Positions 8,505 to 16,812 of a stretch of 64,000 nucleotides of DNA are shown here, piece after piece. The notes beneath the pieces were generated by a model. That model was not told where the DNA came from, ran no database searches, and was given only the letters and a program-made list of their open reading frames with translations. Position numbers and translations under genes: made by a program. Source of the stretch: Photobacterium angustum (GTDB taxonomy: Bacteria > Pseudomonadota > Gammaproteobacteria > Enterobacterales > Vibrionaceae); NCBI RefSeq assembly GCF_003026365.1, contig NZ_PYOM01000005.1, positions 124,001 to 188,000 on the forward strand, read 5' to 3'. Every line of letters starts with the position of its first letter. The stretch's first letter is position 1.

Positions 8505-9409
8505 TTATTTTAATACTTTGACTATTAACCAGTGATCCCGTTCTGTCCCTATCCCATAATCTATGCTATAAACCAAAAAATTCTGCTGCTGATGCATAAA
8601 GCGCAAATTTGCGGGTAATGACGTTCGTTGCTGAGTCATATTGGCATAATAATAAAAATGGAGATCACAGCGCTGTACAATGTAAGAACCTGCTTGATTA
8701 CGTATTGCAATGTAAGGTGGCTGATCTATTGGTTGGAATAAACTCCATTCTCCCACTACTTGTGTTAGCTCTAACGGTCGATGTGCTGTTAATTTTGGCT
8801 TAGGTGGAATACGCTCTTCAACAGCAACTTTTTGTGGAGTTACAACTGGTTCTATCAACCTACTTTCTATCTTTGAAGTTATCTTTTTAGTATCATTGAA
8901 TTTAAAAGTGTTATTGCAGCGACGGCTAATCCGATATTCAATGCAACAGAAGATATAGCTAATCCAAATTTAATTATTCGGTATCTTTTTTCCTTCGCCT
9001 TATTTTCATAAGGCAGTACTGTATTAACAATATTTTTTCTTTTTTCCCTTTCTAACGTTTCCGTTAATCATTTATTCTCACACGATTGATGATCTAATTT
9101 TTTTCTTAATTCTAAGATTTGTTTTTCTAATTCGATATTATTAATTTTTTGAAGTTCTAACTCTTGCTTTAATTTTTCAGCATACTTCTTTGTTAATAAT
9201 ATTTTGTCATGGTTAATATGGATTAATTCGCAATGCTTATTACCATTACCACATAATACTTCATTATAAGCATGATAAATTAATTGCATTAAAATAACAG
9301 AACCTGATTTATCAGGATGCAATCGATGAGATAACAATTTATAACGTTTCCTGATATCACTGGTTGTTGAGTATTCTGTTGTTCCCAACAGTTCATGGTA
9401 TGTTGTCAT
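8505..9409 (-). pseudogene. disrupted J-domain membrane protein (in-frame TGA plus frameshift)
   Basis: Reading right to left there is a J domain with HPD (from ATG 9409), a Glu/Lys-rich coiled coil, then TGA at 9068-9070. The same frame then stays open for 62 codons. It continues the coiled coil (LTETLEREKRKN) and enters a clear membrane helix (ISSVALNIGLAVAAITLLNS) before TAA at 8879-8881. The next frame is open from 8972 to 8505 and encodes a Pro-rich linker (EERIPPKPKL) and a C-terminal domain of about 85 residues. Adding one A to the A5 run at 8884-8888 would join both frames (LLNSMILKKITSK). With both repairs the product is about 301 aa. Two lesions favour a decayed gene; assembly error or recoding cannot be excluded. 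Confidence 0.7.
9068..9409 (-). CDS. J-domain protein, N-terminal remnant (113 aa)
   Basis: This is the part of the disrupted gene that can be translated without recoding. The J domain has YHELLGTTEYSTTSDIRKRY and RLHPDKSG with the HPD tripeptide that stimulates Hsp70 ATPases, followed by a charged coiled coil. I chose ATG 9409; a TTG at 9448 would add 13 residues before the J domain. Without the membrane helix and C-terminal domain encoded downstream it would be a soluble J protein, perhaps functional, perhaps only a relic. Confidence 0.6.
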   Translation of the reverse strand: MTTYHELLGTTEYSTTSDIRKRYKLLSHRLHPDKSGSVILMQLIYHAYNEVLCGNGNKHCELIHINHDKILLTKKYAEKLKQELELQKINNIELEKQILELRKKLDHQSCENK

Positions 9410-9496
9410 TGTGAATATTAGTAACGGTGACGTTAAAATACTCTGCAATGAAGATTTTCGATTGGCAACTATTAATTAAATTTACTATAAAAAATT

Positions 9497-10198
9497 TCAT
9501 TTTTTTTGACGACTGGCACGAAATTCACCAGGGGAACAACCAATATGCTTTTTAAATACTCGCGAAAAGTAAGAAACATCTTTAAATCCAGCAGATGAGG
9601 CAACGGCTGATATTTTTTCTTGATCTGAACTTAAGAGACCACAAGCTAAATCTAACCGCTTTTTAATAATGTACTGCTTGAGTGTTACTCCCATTATATT
9701 GTGAAATAAACGAGAGAAATATGTTGATGAAAATTGACAAGCACTCGCTAACTCTTCTTCCCGTAAAGGAGCGCTGATATCTTTGTCGATAATTGTTAAA
9801 GCGGGAAGGATCGAAAGTTCTCGCTGAGAAATATCTTCAACATTTATCATATTATCATCATGGGTATGTAAACGTGTTAAGCAAGCATCAACTTTTTGAC
9901 GAATTGTATTACTCGACAAAATATCCTCAGCACCAGCTCGCAAAGCAGAAACAGCCAATTCGGCATCTAAATCATGATAAACAATAACGATTTTCACATC
10001 AGGAAAGCGTTGCTTTATGGTTCGTAATAATTTGAAACCATTTGATTGTGAATCTTGTATTTCAATAAAAATCAATTCAAAACCAGTCATTGTTGATAGT
10101 ATTTCAAATGGCGATACATCAACGAGATTATGATATTGCAGAAGAATATCTTTGGTACTAGTATTTTTTTCTTTATGACAACAATTTACCCAAATCAC
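9497..10198 (-). CDS. AraC-type regulator with degenerate receiver domain
   Basis: Residues 1-110 follow the receiver fold, including VIVYHDLDAELAVSALRAGAEDIL. The phospho-acceptor position reads Glu46 (IFIEIQ) rather than Asp, the N-terminal acidic pair is missing, and the conserved Lys is replaced (SSNT). Residues 135-233 form a complete double helix-turn-helix AraC domain, ending in ISAVASSAGFKDVSYFSRVFKKHIGCSPGEFR. It therefore resembles a response regulator that does not need phosphorylation, or one locked by a Glu mimic. No sensor kinase is adjacent. It faces away from the chitinase gene across a 497-nt AT-rich region and could control that gene; this is inference from position. Confidence 0.85.
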   Translation of the reverse strand: MIWVNCCHKEKNTSTKDILLQYHNLVDVSPFEILSTMTGFELIFIEIQDSQSNGFKLLRTIKQRFPDVKIVIVYHDLDAELAVSALRAGAEDILSSNTIRQKVDACLTRLHTHDDNMINVEDISQRELSILPALTIIDKDISAPLREEELASACQFSSTYFSRLFHNIMGVTLKQYIIKKRLDLACGLLSSDQEKISAVASSAGFKDVSYFSRVFKKHIGCSPGEFRASRQKK

Positions 10199-10555
10199 AT
10201 CATCACCTGTTTGGTTATTCTCTTAATAAATTTCTTTAATGAACATCCTTTATAAAAAATATTGTTCCTAAATTACTCAGATATTAATTATTAGATACTT
10301 ATTAATATGGCTAATAATGGTTATAAACACTAATTTATCCAGTCATATTGCATGATCTTAATTATTAGCAACGAGACAATGATTTTTCTCTAGATGTAAT
10401 TAATTGATAGCTTCATTAGTATATTTTGCAATAACAGCAACTCTTTTATAACATAATTAATCTCTAAGCATACTTATACATGACAATTCGGTATAAAAAA
10501 AACAGAAATAGTTTGTAGCAAAAAAAAAACAAATACCATATTTCTAATACAAAAT

Positions 10556-10567
10556 TTTACATGTAAA
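10556..10567. promoter_or_regulatory. 12-bp perfect palindrome upstream of chitinase
   Basis: TTTACATGTAAA is a perfect inverted repeat set in A/T flanks, 129 nt before the preferred chitinase start. It could be a regulator site, but the AT background makes chance plausible. Confidence 0.3.
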
Positions 10568-10588
10568 TTTTGCTTTCTAGTGTATCTT

Positions 10589-10604
10589 TGTGATCCTTGT
10601 CATA
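10589..10604 (+). promoter_or_regulatory. CRP-like site upstream of chitinase
   Basis: TGTGA-N6-TCATA differs from the CRP consensus TGTGA-N6-TCACA at one position. Chitin use in Vibrionaceae is commonly under catabolite control. The site is 92 nt before the ATG, a reasonable activator distance. Confidence 0.45.
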
Positions 10605-10695
10605 ATGTATAACAATTCACATAACTAAATAAAAACAAACAGCGATAGTATACATGTTTGATATTAATTTATGTTTCGCGATTAGGGATCTATCA

Positions 10696-12021
10696 ATGCG
10701 TTATTCCTCACGGAATTATTATCTTTCCGTTATTATGGCAACTCTTGTTAGTTGTTTTTTTTCTAATCAAGCTTCAGCCCACACAATAAAGCATTCATCA
10801 CCTGTTATTGCTTCTTATTATCCAGATTGGAAAGTGTATACCCCTAAAACGCCTTACAGCGCCAATATGCTTCCTGTTAATGATTTAACGCATATTATTT
10901 ATGCCTTTCTTGCTGTGTGCGGACCTGTTGATGCTTCCCCCGACAACATCAAAAAAATAATGAAAACCCAATGTAAAAATAAGCCAATAGGTACAGCTAT
11001 CGTCTTAGATGACTATGCTGCACTTCAAATGAAACTGAAAGGTAAGACATCAAGTAAAGTTGGTTACCATGGTAACTTTGGTCAACTAAGGTTACTTTCA
11101 GACGAAAATCCAAATTTATCTATTCTTCCTAGTTTTGGTGGTTGGACATTATCAGAGCCTTTCCATACTGTGGCGTTAAACGATAAATACAGAAAAACAT
11201 TTGTTGATAGCGCTATAAAATTAATACAAAAATATGATTTCTTCGATGGCATTCAAATCGATTGGGAATACCCTGGTGGACATGGCTTATCAGGCTTAGG
11301 TATTGACAATGTTGATAATGAACGTCTTGCATATACAAAATTAATTCATGAACTTCGTACCCAATTAAATACATTAGGTATAAAAAATAAGCGTACCTAC
11401 CAACTTTCAGCAGCAGTAAATGGTGCACCTAAAACATTACCCGGTATTGATTGGAAAAAAGTATCACAAGATCTCGATCAAATATTCTTAATGAGCTTTG
11501 ATTTTTTAGGCAGCTGGGGCCCTACGGTTGGTCACCATAGTAATTTATACAGTACACCATTAACACCTGATGATATGTCGGTTGATAGCCAAGTAAACTC
11601 CTTATTAAAACAAGGAGTTGATAGAAAAAAGATCATTATTGGTAGCCCCTTTTATGGTCGTGGCTGGAAAGGTGTCGACAACGCTTCTGCTGATAAACTC
11701 GAAGGGCTAAGTAGTAAAGGGACAATGGATAAAGGTTCAGATATTGCAGACCCTGGTTATTTTAACTACTCCGATATTGTGAAATATTTAATCAACAATA
11801 AAAAAATGGGTTACCAATACTATTACGACGAAAAGGCGGAAGCTGCCGTCTTATTTAGCCAAAAGAAGAATGAATATATCAGTTTTGAAGATAAGCGTTC
11901 ATTACAAGCTAAAGTTGATTATGTGAAGAAACATCATCTCGGTGGTGTTTTTGGTTGGGAAGCAACATCAGATCACAACCATGAATTAATAAAATTACTC
12001 AGCAAAAGCTTCAAGCAATAA
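10696..12021 (+). CDS. secreted GH18 chitinase
   Basis: The preferred start is ATG 10696, preceded by AGGGA at 10684-10688. It gives a 441-aa protein with a classic signal peptide ending in NQASA. An in-frame ATG at 10654 would add 14 residues and has no good ribosome-binding site. The GH18 barrel shows SFGGW on strand 3 and the catalytic segment DGIQIDWEYPGG with acid Glu191. The usual DxxDxDxE reads D184-G-I-Q187-I-D189-W-E191, so the middle Asp is Gln. LMSFDFLG and FGWEATSD fit later barrel strands. No chitin-binding module is visible. It should cut chitin outside the cell. A terminator follows. Confidence 0.92.
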   Translation: MRYSSRNYYLSVIMATLVSCFFSNQASAHTIKHSSPVIASYYPDWKVYTPKTPYSANMLPVNDLTHIIYAFLAVCGPVDASPDNIKKIMKTQCKNKPIGTAIVLDDYAALQMKLKGKTSSKVGYHGNFGQLRLLSDENPNLSILPSFGGWTLSEPFHTVALNDKYRKTFVDSAIKLIQKYDFFDGIQIDWEYPGGHGLSGLGIDNVDNERLAYTKLIHELRTQLNTLGIKNKRTYQLSAAVNGAPKTLPGIDWKKVSQDLDQIFLMSFDFLGSWGPTVGHHSNLYSTPLTPDDMSVDSQVNSLLKQGVDRKKIIIGSPFYGRGWKGVDNASADKLEGLSSKGTMDKGSDIADPGYFNYSDIVKYLINNKKMGYQYYYDEKAEAAVLFSQKKNEYISFEDKRSLQAKVDYVKKHHLGGVFGWEATSDHNHELIKLLSKSFKQ

Positions 12022-12055
12022 CAACTATTGTTTATATAAACTAATTCCACGTCCT

Positions 12056-12092
12056 AATAAGCTTATTTTCCCGATAAGTAAGCTTATTTTTT
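12056..12092 (+). terminator. terminator after chitinase gene
   Basis: A 10-bp stem, AATAAGCTTA / TAAGCTTATT, is followed by a T-run, 35 bases after the stop codon. Confidence 0.8.
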
Positions 12093-12219
12093 ATCCACCC
12101 AAAATTTTCAGTTCCCATCATCCGCTTATTTTTTTCACTTTTAGACATTTTTTCACTGTTTGCACAATTTTTTTGCTGACAATCACATTTCATTCCCCTA
12201 ACATTGCAATCCGAAATAT

Positions 12220-12472
12220 GAGTTCCGATGAAGACAGCAGGAGAGCGGCAAAAGAAATTACCATGATGGTATCTCTTACGCCCGCCGAAGAAGTAAGCGT
12301 TTTAAGCAGTTGAGCCCTCAACTTATTAAACCGTAAATCTTTCAGGCACCATGTCGTATTTTACGATAGGTATGGACTGTTGTTGGAGGAGCCTCTGGAG
12401 AGACTCGTTAAATCGAGCGCCGAAGGAGCAAGCCCTATATGGGTGAAACTCTCAGGCAAAAGGACAGAGGAG
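12220..12472 (+). promoter_or_regulatory. tandem glycine riboswitch (two aptamers)
   Basis: Aptamer 1 (about 12229-12378) has GGAGAGCGGCA, CGCCGAAGAAGTAAG and TTCAGGCACC with a closing ATGGACTG. Aptamer 2 (about 12392-12470) has CTGGAGAGACTC, GCGCCGAAGGAGCAAG and CTCAGGCAAAAGGACAG. Its P1 helix is CCTCTG (12392-12397) with CAGAGG (12465-12470). The aptamers are joined by a short linker, the classic Vibrio arrangement. The element lies in the leader of the symporter gene. Confidence 0.95.
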
Positions 12473-12550
12473 ATAAGAGCAGCAACCAGATATTATCTGC
12501 ATCCAACATTTATGTTGTTCTATATCTCTTCCTTTGAAGTTTAAAGGAGG
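12467..12550 (+). promoter_or_regulatory. candidate expression platform hiding the symporter ribosome-binding site
   Basis: GAGGAGATA (12467-12475) overlaps the 3' strand of aptamer-2 P1 and can pair over nine positions with TATCTCTTC (12523-12531). Alternatively CCTTT (12531-12535) pairs with AAAGG (12543-12547), covering the start of the AAAGGAGG ribosome-binding site. The two pairings compete at 12531. When glycine stabilises P1, the second pairing would be favoured and translation lowered. The direction is inference. Confidence 0.5.
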
Positions 12551-12554
12551 AATA

Positions 12555-13949
12555 ATGAATCCACTACACGATACAATTTTTAATTTTCTTAAAACCTTTG
12601 ACAGTCTTGTTTGGGGACCGCCATTACTGATCTTACTAGTTGGTACAGGCTTGTACTTAACCATCCGTCTTGGTTTTATCCAAGTCCGTTATCTACCACT
12701 GGCATTGCGCTATGTATTTGGTGGCAAAAAAGATGCTGATAGTAAAGGTGAAGGCGATGTTTCTAGCTTCGCCGCACTATGTACTGCCCTTTCTGCAACA
12801 ATTGGTACAGGTAATATTGTTGGTGTAGCCACTGCAATTAAACTTGGTGGCCCTGGGGCACTTTTCTGGATGTGGCTTGCAGCTGTATTAGGTATGGCTA
12901 CTAAATATGCAGAATGTTTATTAGCGGTAAAATACCGCGAAGTTGACAGTAATGGCCAAATATTAGGCGGCCCAATGTACTACATCGAAAAAGGTGTTGG
13001 TAGCAAATGGCTCGCGAAACTATTCGCACTTTTTGCTGTTGGTGTTGCATGTTTTGGTATTGGTACTTTCCCACAAGCGAACGCCATTGTTGAAGCCGCA
13101 CAGCTTTCTTTCAATGTACCGAAAGAAATCACCGTTGTTATTTTAACCGTATTGGTTGCGACAGTGACCCTTGGTGGTATTAAATCAATCTCCAGTGTTG
13201 CTAGTACAGTTGTTCCACTCATGGCTGGTTTTTACATCATTGCTTGTATCAGTGTATTAGCGAGTAATTTTGACGCCATTCCAAATGCGATTAGCTTAGT
13301 TATTGAATCTGCATTCACAGGACATGCCGCTACAGGTGGTTTTGTAGGTGCTGGGATCATGCTTGCTATTCAGTCAGGTATTGCACGCGGGGTATTCTCA
13401 AATGAATCAGGCTTAGGTAGTGCACCTATTGCAGCGGCTGCGGCACAAACTGAATCCTGTGTGCGTCAAGGTCTTATCTCTATGACAGGCACTTTCTTTG
13501 ATACCGTGATTATCTGTACGATGACAGGTCTAACATTAATTGTTACTGGCGCTTGGTCTTCTGATTTTGCAGGTGCAGCAATGACAACGCATGCTTTTGC
13601 AGAAGGCCTACATTCGAGCTATTACGGCCCATTAATGGTTTCTGTTGGCTTAATGTTCTTTGCCTTTACAACTATTTTAGGTTGGAATTACTATGGTGAA
13701 CGTTGTATTACTTACCTTTTTGGTGTGAAAGCAATTTTACCTTACAAGTTATTTTTCCTTGTACTTATCGCTGGCGGCGCCTTCATGCAGCTAGATATGA
13801 TTTGGGTAATTGCGGATATCGTTAATGGCTTAATGGCGATCCCTAACCTTATTGGTCTAGTTGTATTACGCCACGTAGTCATTGCTGAAACACAGGCTTT
13901 TTTCACAAAATTAAAGCAAGATAATAGCCAACCTATTTCCGCACTATAA
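12555..13949 (+). CDS. sodium:alanine/glycine symporter (AGCS family)
   Basis: I chose ATG 12555 because AAAGGAGG sits at 12543-12550, just upstream; a TTG at 12534 would bury that site in the coding region. The 464-aa protein has about ten membrane helices and AGCS hallmarks: an ALSATIGTGNIVGVA segment near residue 85, FWMWLAAVLGMATKYAE, and GVFSNESGLGSAPIAAAAA. The family imports alanine or glycine with Na+. The upstream glycine riboswitch suggests that glycine is the relevant substrate. A hairpin follows at 13971. Confidence 0.95.
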   Translation: MNPLHDTIFNFLKTFDSLVWGPPLLILLVGTGLYLTIRLGFIQVRYLPLALRYVFGGKKDADSKGEGDVSSFAALCTALSATIGTGNIVGVATAIKLGGPGALFWMWLAAVLGMATKYAECLLAVKYREVDSNGQILGGPMYYIEKGVGSKWLAKLFALFAVGVACFGIGTFPQANAIVEAAQLSFNVPKEITVVILTVLVATVTLGGIKSISSVASTVVPLMAGFYIIACISVLASNFDAIPNAISLVIESAFTGHAATGGFVGAGIMLAIQSGIARGVFSNESGLGSAPIAAAAAQTESCVRQGLISMTGTFFDTVIICTMTGLTLIVTGAWSSDFAGAAMTTHAFAEGLHSSYYGPLMVSVGLMFFAFTTILGWNYYGERCITYLFGVKAILPYKLFFLVLIAGGAFMQLDMIWVIADIVNGLMAIPNLIGLVVLRHVVIAETQAFFTKLKQDNSQPISAL

Positions 13950-13970
13950 AGCACTATTAAATAGAATATC

Positions 13971-13998
13971 TATGAGCCGCACGGCTGTGAGGCTCATA
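13971..13998 (+). terminator. hairpin after the symporter gene
   Basis: An 8-bp stem, TATGAGCC / GGCTCATA, is followed by a pyrimidine-rich stretch rather than a clean U-run. Confidence 0.5.
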
Positions 13999-14215
13999 CT
14001 TCTCTCTTTCCTTACTTTTAACACAGCAAAAATCATCTTTTTTGACATTACTTAGGTAATATTGATTTAATCTATAAGTAGATTAAACAAACAGCTTTAT
14101 CCATCGCTCTCTATAATTAGTAGATACTGCGTAGGTGACTTATTGATTATCCCCTACTTTAATAATTAATAAGTTAAATGAGTTGAAACTCATATGCTTA
14201 AAAAAGGACATTGCA

Positions 14216-14524
14216 ATGAAAAATCAATCTTCACGTCGGCGCTTTTTACAATTAACTGTTGGTGGAGTTATTGGTCTGAGTATTGGAAGCAAGCTATTAG
14301 TAAAACCGGCTCATGCAGCTGAACTTCCACATTTGTCTATCGATGATCCACAGGCAAAAGCTCTAAGTTATGTTAACGAGTCCTCCAAAGGCGACAGTAA
14401 TTGTAATAGCTGTATGCTTATTGAAGGTGATGCAAGCGCAGCATGGCGCCCATGTAAAATATTCCCTGGTAAGCTTGTTAATGCTAAAGGGTGGTGTTCT
14501 GCTTACGCCCCTAAACCTGCCTAA
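14216..14524 (+). CDS. high-potential iron-sulfur protein (HiPIP), Tat-exported
   Basis: The 102-aa precursor starts at ATG 14216 with AAGGA upstream. It has a twin-arginine signal (SSRRRFLQL) and a hydrophobic stretch ending in AHA. The mature part carries C-x2-C-x13-C-x13-C, the HiPIP spacing for a [4Fe-4S](3+/2+) cluster, plus aromatic residues near the last Cys (GWCSAY). HiPIPs are small periplasmic electron carriers, best known from photosynthetic purple bacteria but also found in heterotrophs. The redox partner is not in the neighbourhood. The gene stands alone with its own terminator. Confidence 0.92.
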   Translation: MKNQSSRRRFLQLTVGGVIGLSIGSKLLVKPAHAAELPHLSIDDPQAKALSYVNESSKGDSNCNSCMLIEGDASAAWRPCKIFPGKLVNAKGWCSAYAPKPA

Positions 14525-14536
14525 CTCTTTTCAAAT

Positions 14537-14562
14537 AAAAAGGCCATATCAAAGGCCTTTTT
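14537..14562. terminator. bidirectional terminator between HiPIP gene and yegD
   Basis: AAAAAGGCC / GGCCTTTTT has U-runs on both strands and lies between two convergent genes. Confidence 0.9.
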
Positions 14563-14577
14563 ATTCTTATCATGAAA

Positions 14578-15930
14578 TTAACGGTAACAACGTTCAGCCC
14601 AACGTGCTAATCCTGCTGTAACTGAACCAAAGAAATTACCACTTACAATAGGAATATCTGGCAACTGCTGCTCAATACAATGTCTCAAAATTGGAGAACG
14701 CGCGGTTCCTCCTGTCATAAACACCACATCTGGTTTTTTATTACTCTGCGCTAACACTTCCACGACAAGATCACGCATCTTATCTGTTGGAGTTTCGATG
14801 GCTTCTGCAAATTGTTTAGCGGTAATGTCGACTGCAAATAAGTCGTTGATTATTGCCATATCAACACGATATTTATCTTGATCGGATAACGCTATTTTAG
14901 CTTCTTCAGCACGTCGTACAATTTGGTAACCCAAGGTTTCATGATAAACATGAATAAGACGGCTTAGTTTTGCAGGATCTGCAGCGTCATAACGTAACTT
15001 TTCCAACGCACGTAAATTAGCCTCAGAATAAAACTCAGTTTGTGCCGCGACATTATTAATCGCGATAGGATTCCAAAATTGATTAAACGGCATATCAATG
15101 CCTCGTGCAGTTTTGCTCCCTAAACCAAATTCTGGCATCAATTGTTTAAAAGCAAGATGAATGTCTAAATCATTCCCACCCACACGCTGTCCGCTATGTG
15201 CCAATAGAGACTGTGTTCTATCTTGCTCATTAATCCATTTAGGCCCCATTTCTATCAGCGAGCAGTCTGTAGTACCGCCGCCGATATCAACCACAAGTAC
15301 TGTTTTATTCTCAGTTAATGTTGATTCAAATTCTAATCCAGCAGCAACAGGTTCGAACTGGAACGAAACATCTTTAAAACCAGCGCGTTTTGCAGCTTGA
15401 GAGAGAATTTTTTCAGCCTGAATATTTGCTGCTTCCCCCCCTGTTCCTTGAAAGTTAATCGGACGACCAATCACTGTTTGAGTAATATCTGATTGAAGAT
15501 GCTGCTCTGCATTACGTTTAATATTCGCCATCATAGCGCATACAAGATCTTCAAAAAAACTGATCTGTGCGTCACGTAAGCCATTGGCACCAAGAAAAGA
15601 TTTAGGTGATTTAACGTAATAGACTTCTTCAGGATCAGACAAATACGTATTCAGTGCGGCTTCACCGAATTGTAAATCACCACGGAAAATTTCAATATCT
15701 TCTTCACGGTTAACAGTCATTGCACGACGTAAAACTTGCTCCCCAACACTGTCTGTTGGGGATATACCCATAAAACGATATAGATACTCTGATACCGCCT
15801 CTCGTGTTGGGGCACACAATGTTGATGGAATAAAATGATTATTGTGTTCTAGCGGTAACAGTTCGGGGTTACCATTTACCATTCTTGCGACTGAACAATT
15901 CGCAGTCCCATAATCAAATCCAATAAACAT
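14578..15930 (-). CDS. yegD: Hsp70-like chaperone/ATPase YegD
   Basis: The 450-aa protein from ATG 15930 has exactly the length of E. coli YegD and begins MFIGFDYGTANCSVA as that family does. A GTG three codons upstream is a less likely start. The actin/Hsp70 ATPase motifs are phosphate 1 (FIGFDYGTANCS), phosphate 2 (VLVVDIGGGTTDCSL) and the adenosine motif (VFMTGGTARSP). It lacks the long peptide-binding domain of DnaK, so it is a short Hsp70 of unclear client range, probably cytoplasmic. It is divergent from a DsbA-like lipoprotein gene. Confidence 0.93.
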   Translation of the reverse strand: MFIGFDYGTANCSVARMVNGNPELLPLEHNNHFIPSTLCAPTREAVSEYLYRFMGISPTDSVGEQVLRRAMTVNREEDIEIFRGDLQFGEAALNTYLSDPEEVYYVKSPKSFLGANGLRDAQISFFEDLVCAMMANIKRNAEQHLQSDITQTVIGRPINFQGTGGEAANIQAEKILSQAAKRAGFKDVSFQFEPVAAGLEFESTLTENKTVLVVDIGGGTTDCSLIEMGPKWINEQDRTQSLLAHSGQRVGGNDLDIHLAFKQLMPEFGLGSKTARGIDMPFNQFWNPIAINNVAAQTEFYSEANLRALEKLRYDAADPAKLSRLIHVYHETLGYQIVRRAEEAKIALSDQDKYRVDMAIINDLFAVDITAKQFAEAIETPTDKMRDLVVEVLAQSNKKPDVVFMTGGTARSPILRHCIEQQLPDIPIVSGNFFGSVTAGLARWAERCYR

Positions 15931-16139
15931 TTGAAACACTCAAAGCAATAATAAAGCCAGCAATAATACCCCATCAACATAGGCTTTTCATTGAGTTATT
16001 TACGCTATATCTTTACGTCTATCCATCAGCAAAATAGCGCTAACATTCGACAAAATAGTGTCATTTTGTAACTTTACGATGCAATGTTATTTAATTATCG
16101 CCATAATACTCTTTATTTAATTCTATAAAGAAGATCACA

Positions 16140-16766
16140 ATGAAACGTATTTACCAATCTTTCTTCGTTGTACTATTAGCAGCACTGACATTAACAGCAT
16201 GTTCTGATTCTAAAACACCCCAAGAAGGCGATAAGTATTCAGTAATTCCAACTCCTATGCCTAACATGCCCGCTGTCACAGAGATTTTTTCACTGTCTTG
16301 TGGTCACTGCCGTAATATGGAAGGAATGCTGCCAGAGATACAAAAATTAACAGACACCAAAGACATTAACCAAGTACACGTTATTTTCAATGAAAGCGCG
16401 CAAAAAGCGGCATTTATTTTCTACGCAGCAATGATTCAAACAAATAACGAACCTAGCCATAAACTAGTAGAGGCGTTATTTTCATTCGTACAAGATTCAC
16501 CAAAAGATATGACAGATGCTCAACGCAAAGTAGCATTAGCGAAAACCTTCCATGATAACGGCTTAAAAAGCCCGTATGAATTAACAAAAGAACAGCAAGC
16601 TGAAATCTTTAAGCTACTCCAACAATCTGAAGATATCGTTCGTAATGCCGCATTACAAGCTGTTCCTGCATTCCTGATCAATGGCAAATACCTTGTGAAT
16701 ACAAGCGCTCACGACAGCTTACAAGATATGGCAAATACAATTACATACCTAAAAAATAAAAAATAA
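16140..16766 (+). CDS. DsbA-family thioredoxin-fold lipoprotein (CGHC active site)
   Basis: The 208-aa precursor has a lipoprotein signal ending LTAC (Cys21), so it is membrane-anchored in the periplasm. The redox motif Cys54-Gly-His-Cys57 follows FSLSCGHC, and the helical insert and cis-Pro segment (AVPAFLINGKYLV) follow the DsbA fold. CGHC is the motif of eukaryotic protein disulfide isomerase; DsbA of E. coli has CPHC. It should form or shuffle disulfides in exported proteins. A tethered rather than soluble DsbA is less usual. It is divergent from yegD and followed by a strong terminator, so it is likely monocistronic. Confidence 0.88.
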   Translation: MKRIYQSFFVVLLAALTLTACSDSKTPQEGDKYSVIPTPMPNMPAVTEIFSLSCGHCRNMEGMLPEIQKLTDTKDINQVHVIFNESAQKAAFIFYAAMIQTNNEPSHKLVEALFSFVQDSPKDMTDAQRKVALAKTFHDNGLKSPYELTKEQQAEIFKLLQQSEDIVRNAALQAVPAFLINGKYLVNTSAHDSLQDMANTITYLKNKK

Positions 16767-16779
16767 ATTCATACTCTTA

Positions 16780-16812
16780 AAAAATACCTACCTCATTGGT
16801 AGGTATTTTTTT
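16780..16812 (+). terminator. rho-independent terminator after the DsbA-like gene
   Basis: The stem AAAAATACCTACC / GGTAGGTATTTTT has a five-base loop and a T7 run. Confidence 0.93.

Larger units (their letters stand above)
10199..10695. other. AT-rich divergent regulatory region between AraC-type regulator and chitinase
   Basis: I see no gene here. Poly-A and poly-T tracts are frequent. A 12-bp palindrome and a CRP-like site lie in the chitinase-proximal part and are listed separately. Confidence 0.6.

Noticed and set aside
8879..8892. Possible programmed -1 frameshift at an A-rich stretch
   Set aside because: The zero-frame codons CTA AAA AGA do not give the classic A-AAA-AAG heptamer, no stimulatory stem was found, and a separate upstream TGA exists. 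Decay or sequencing error is simpler.
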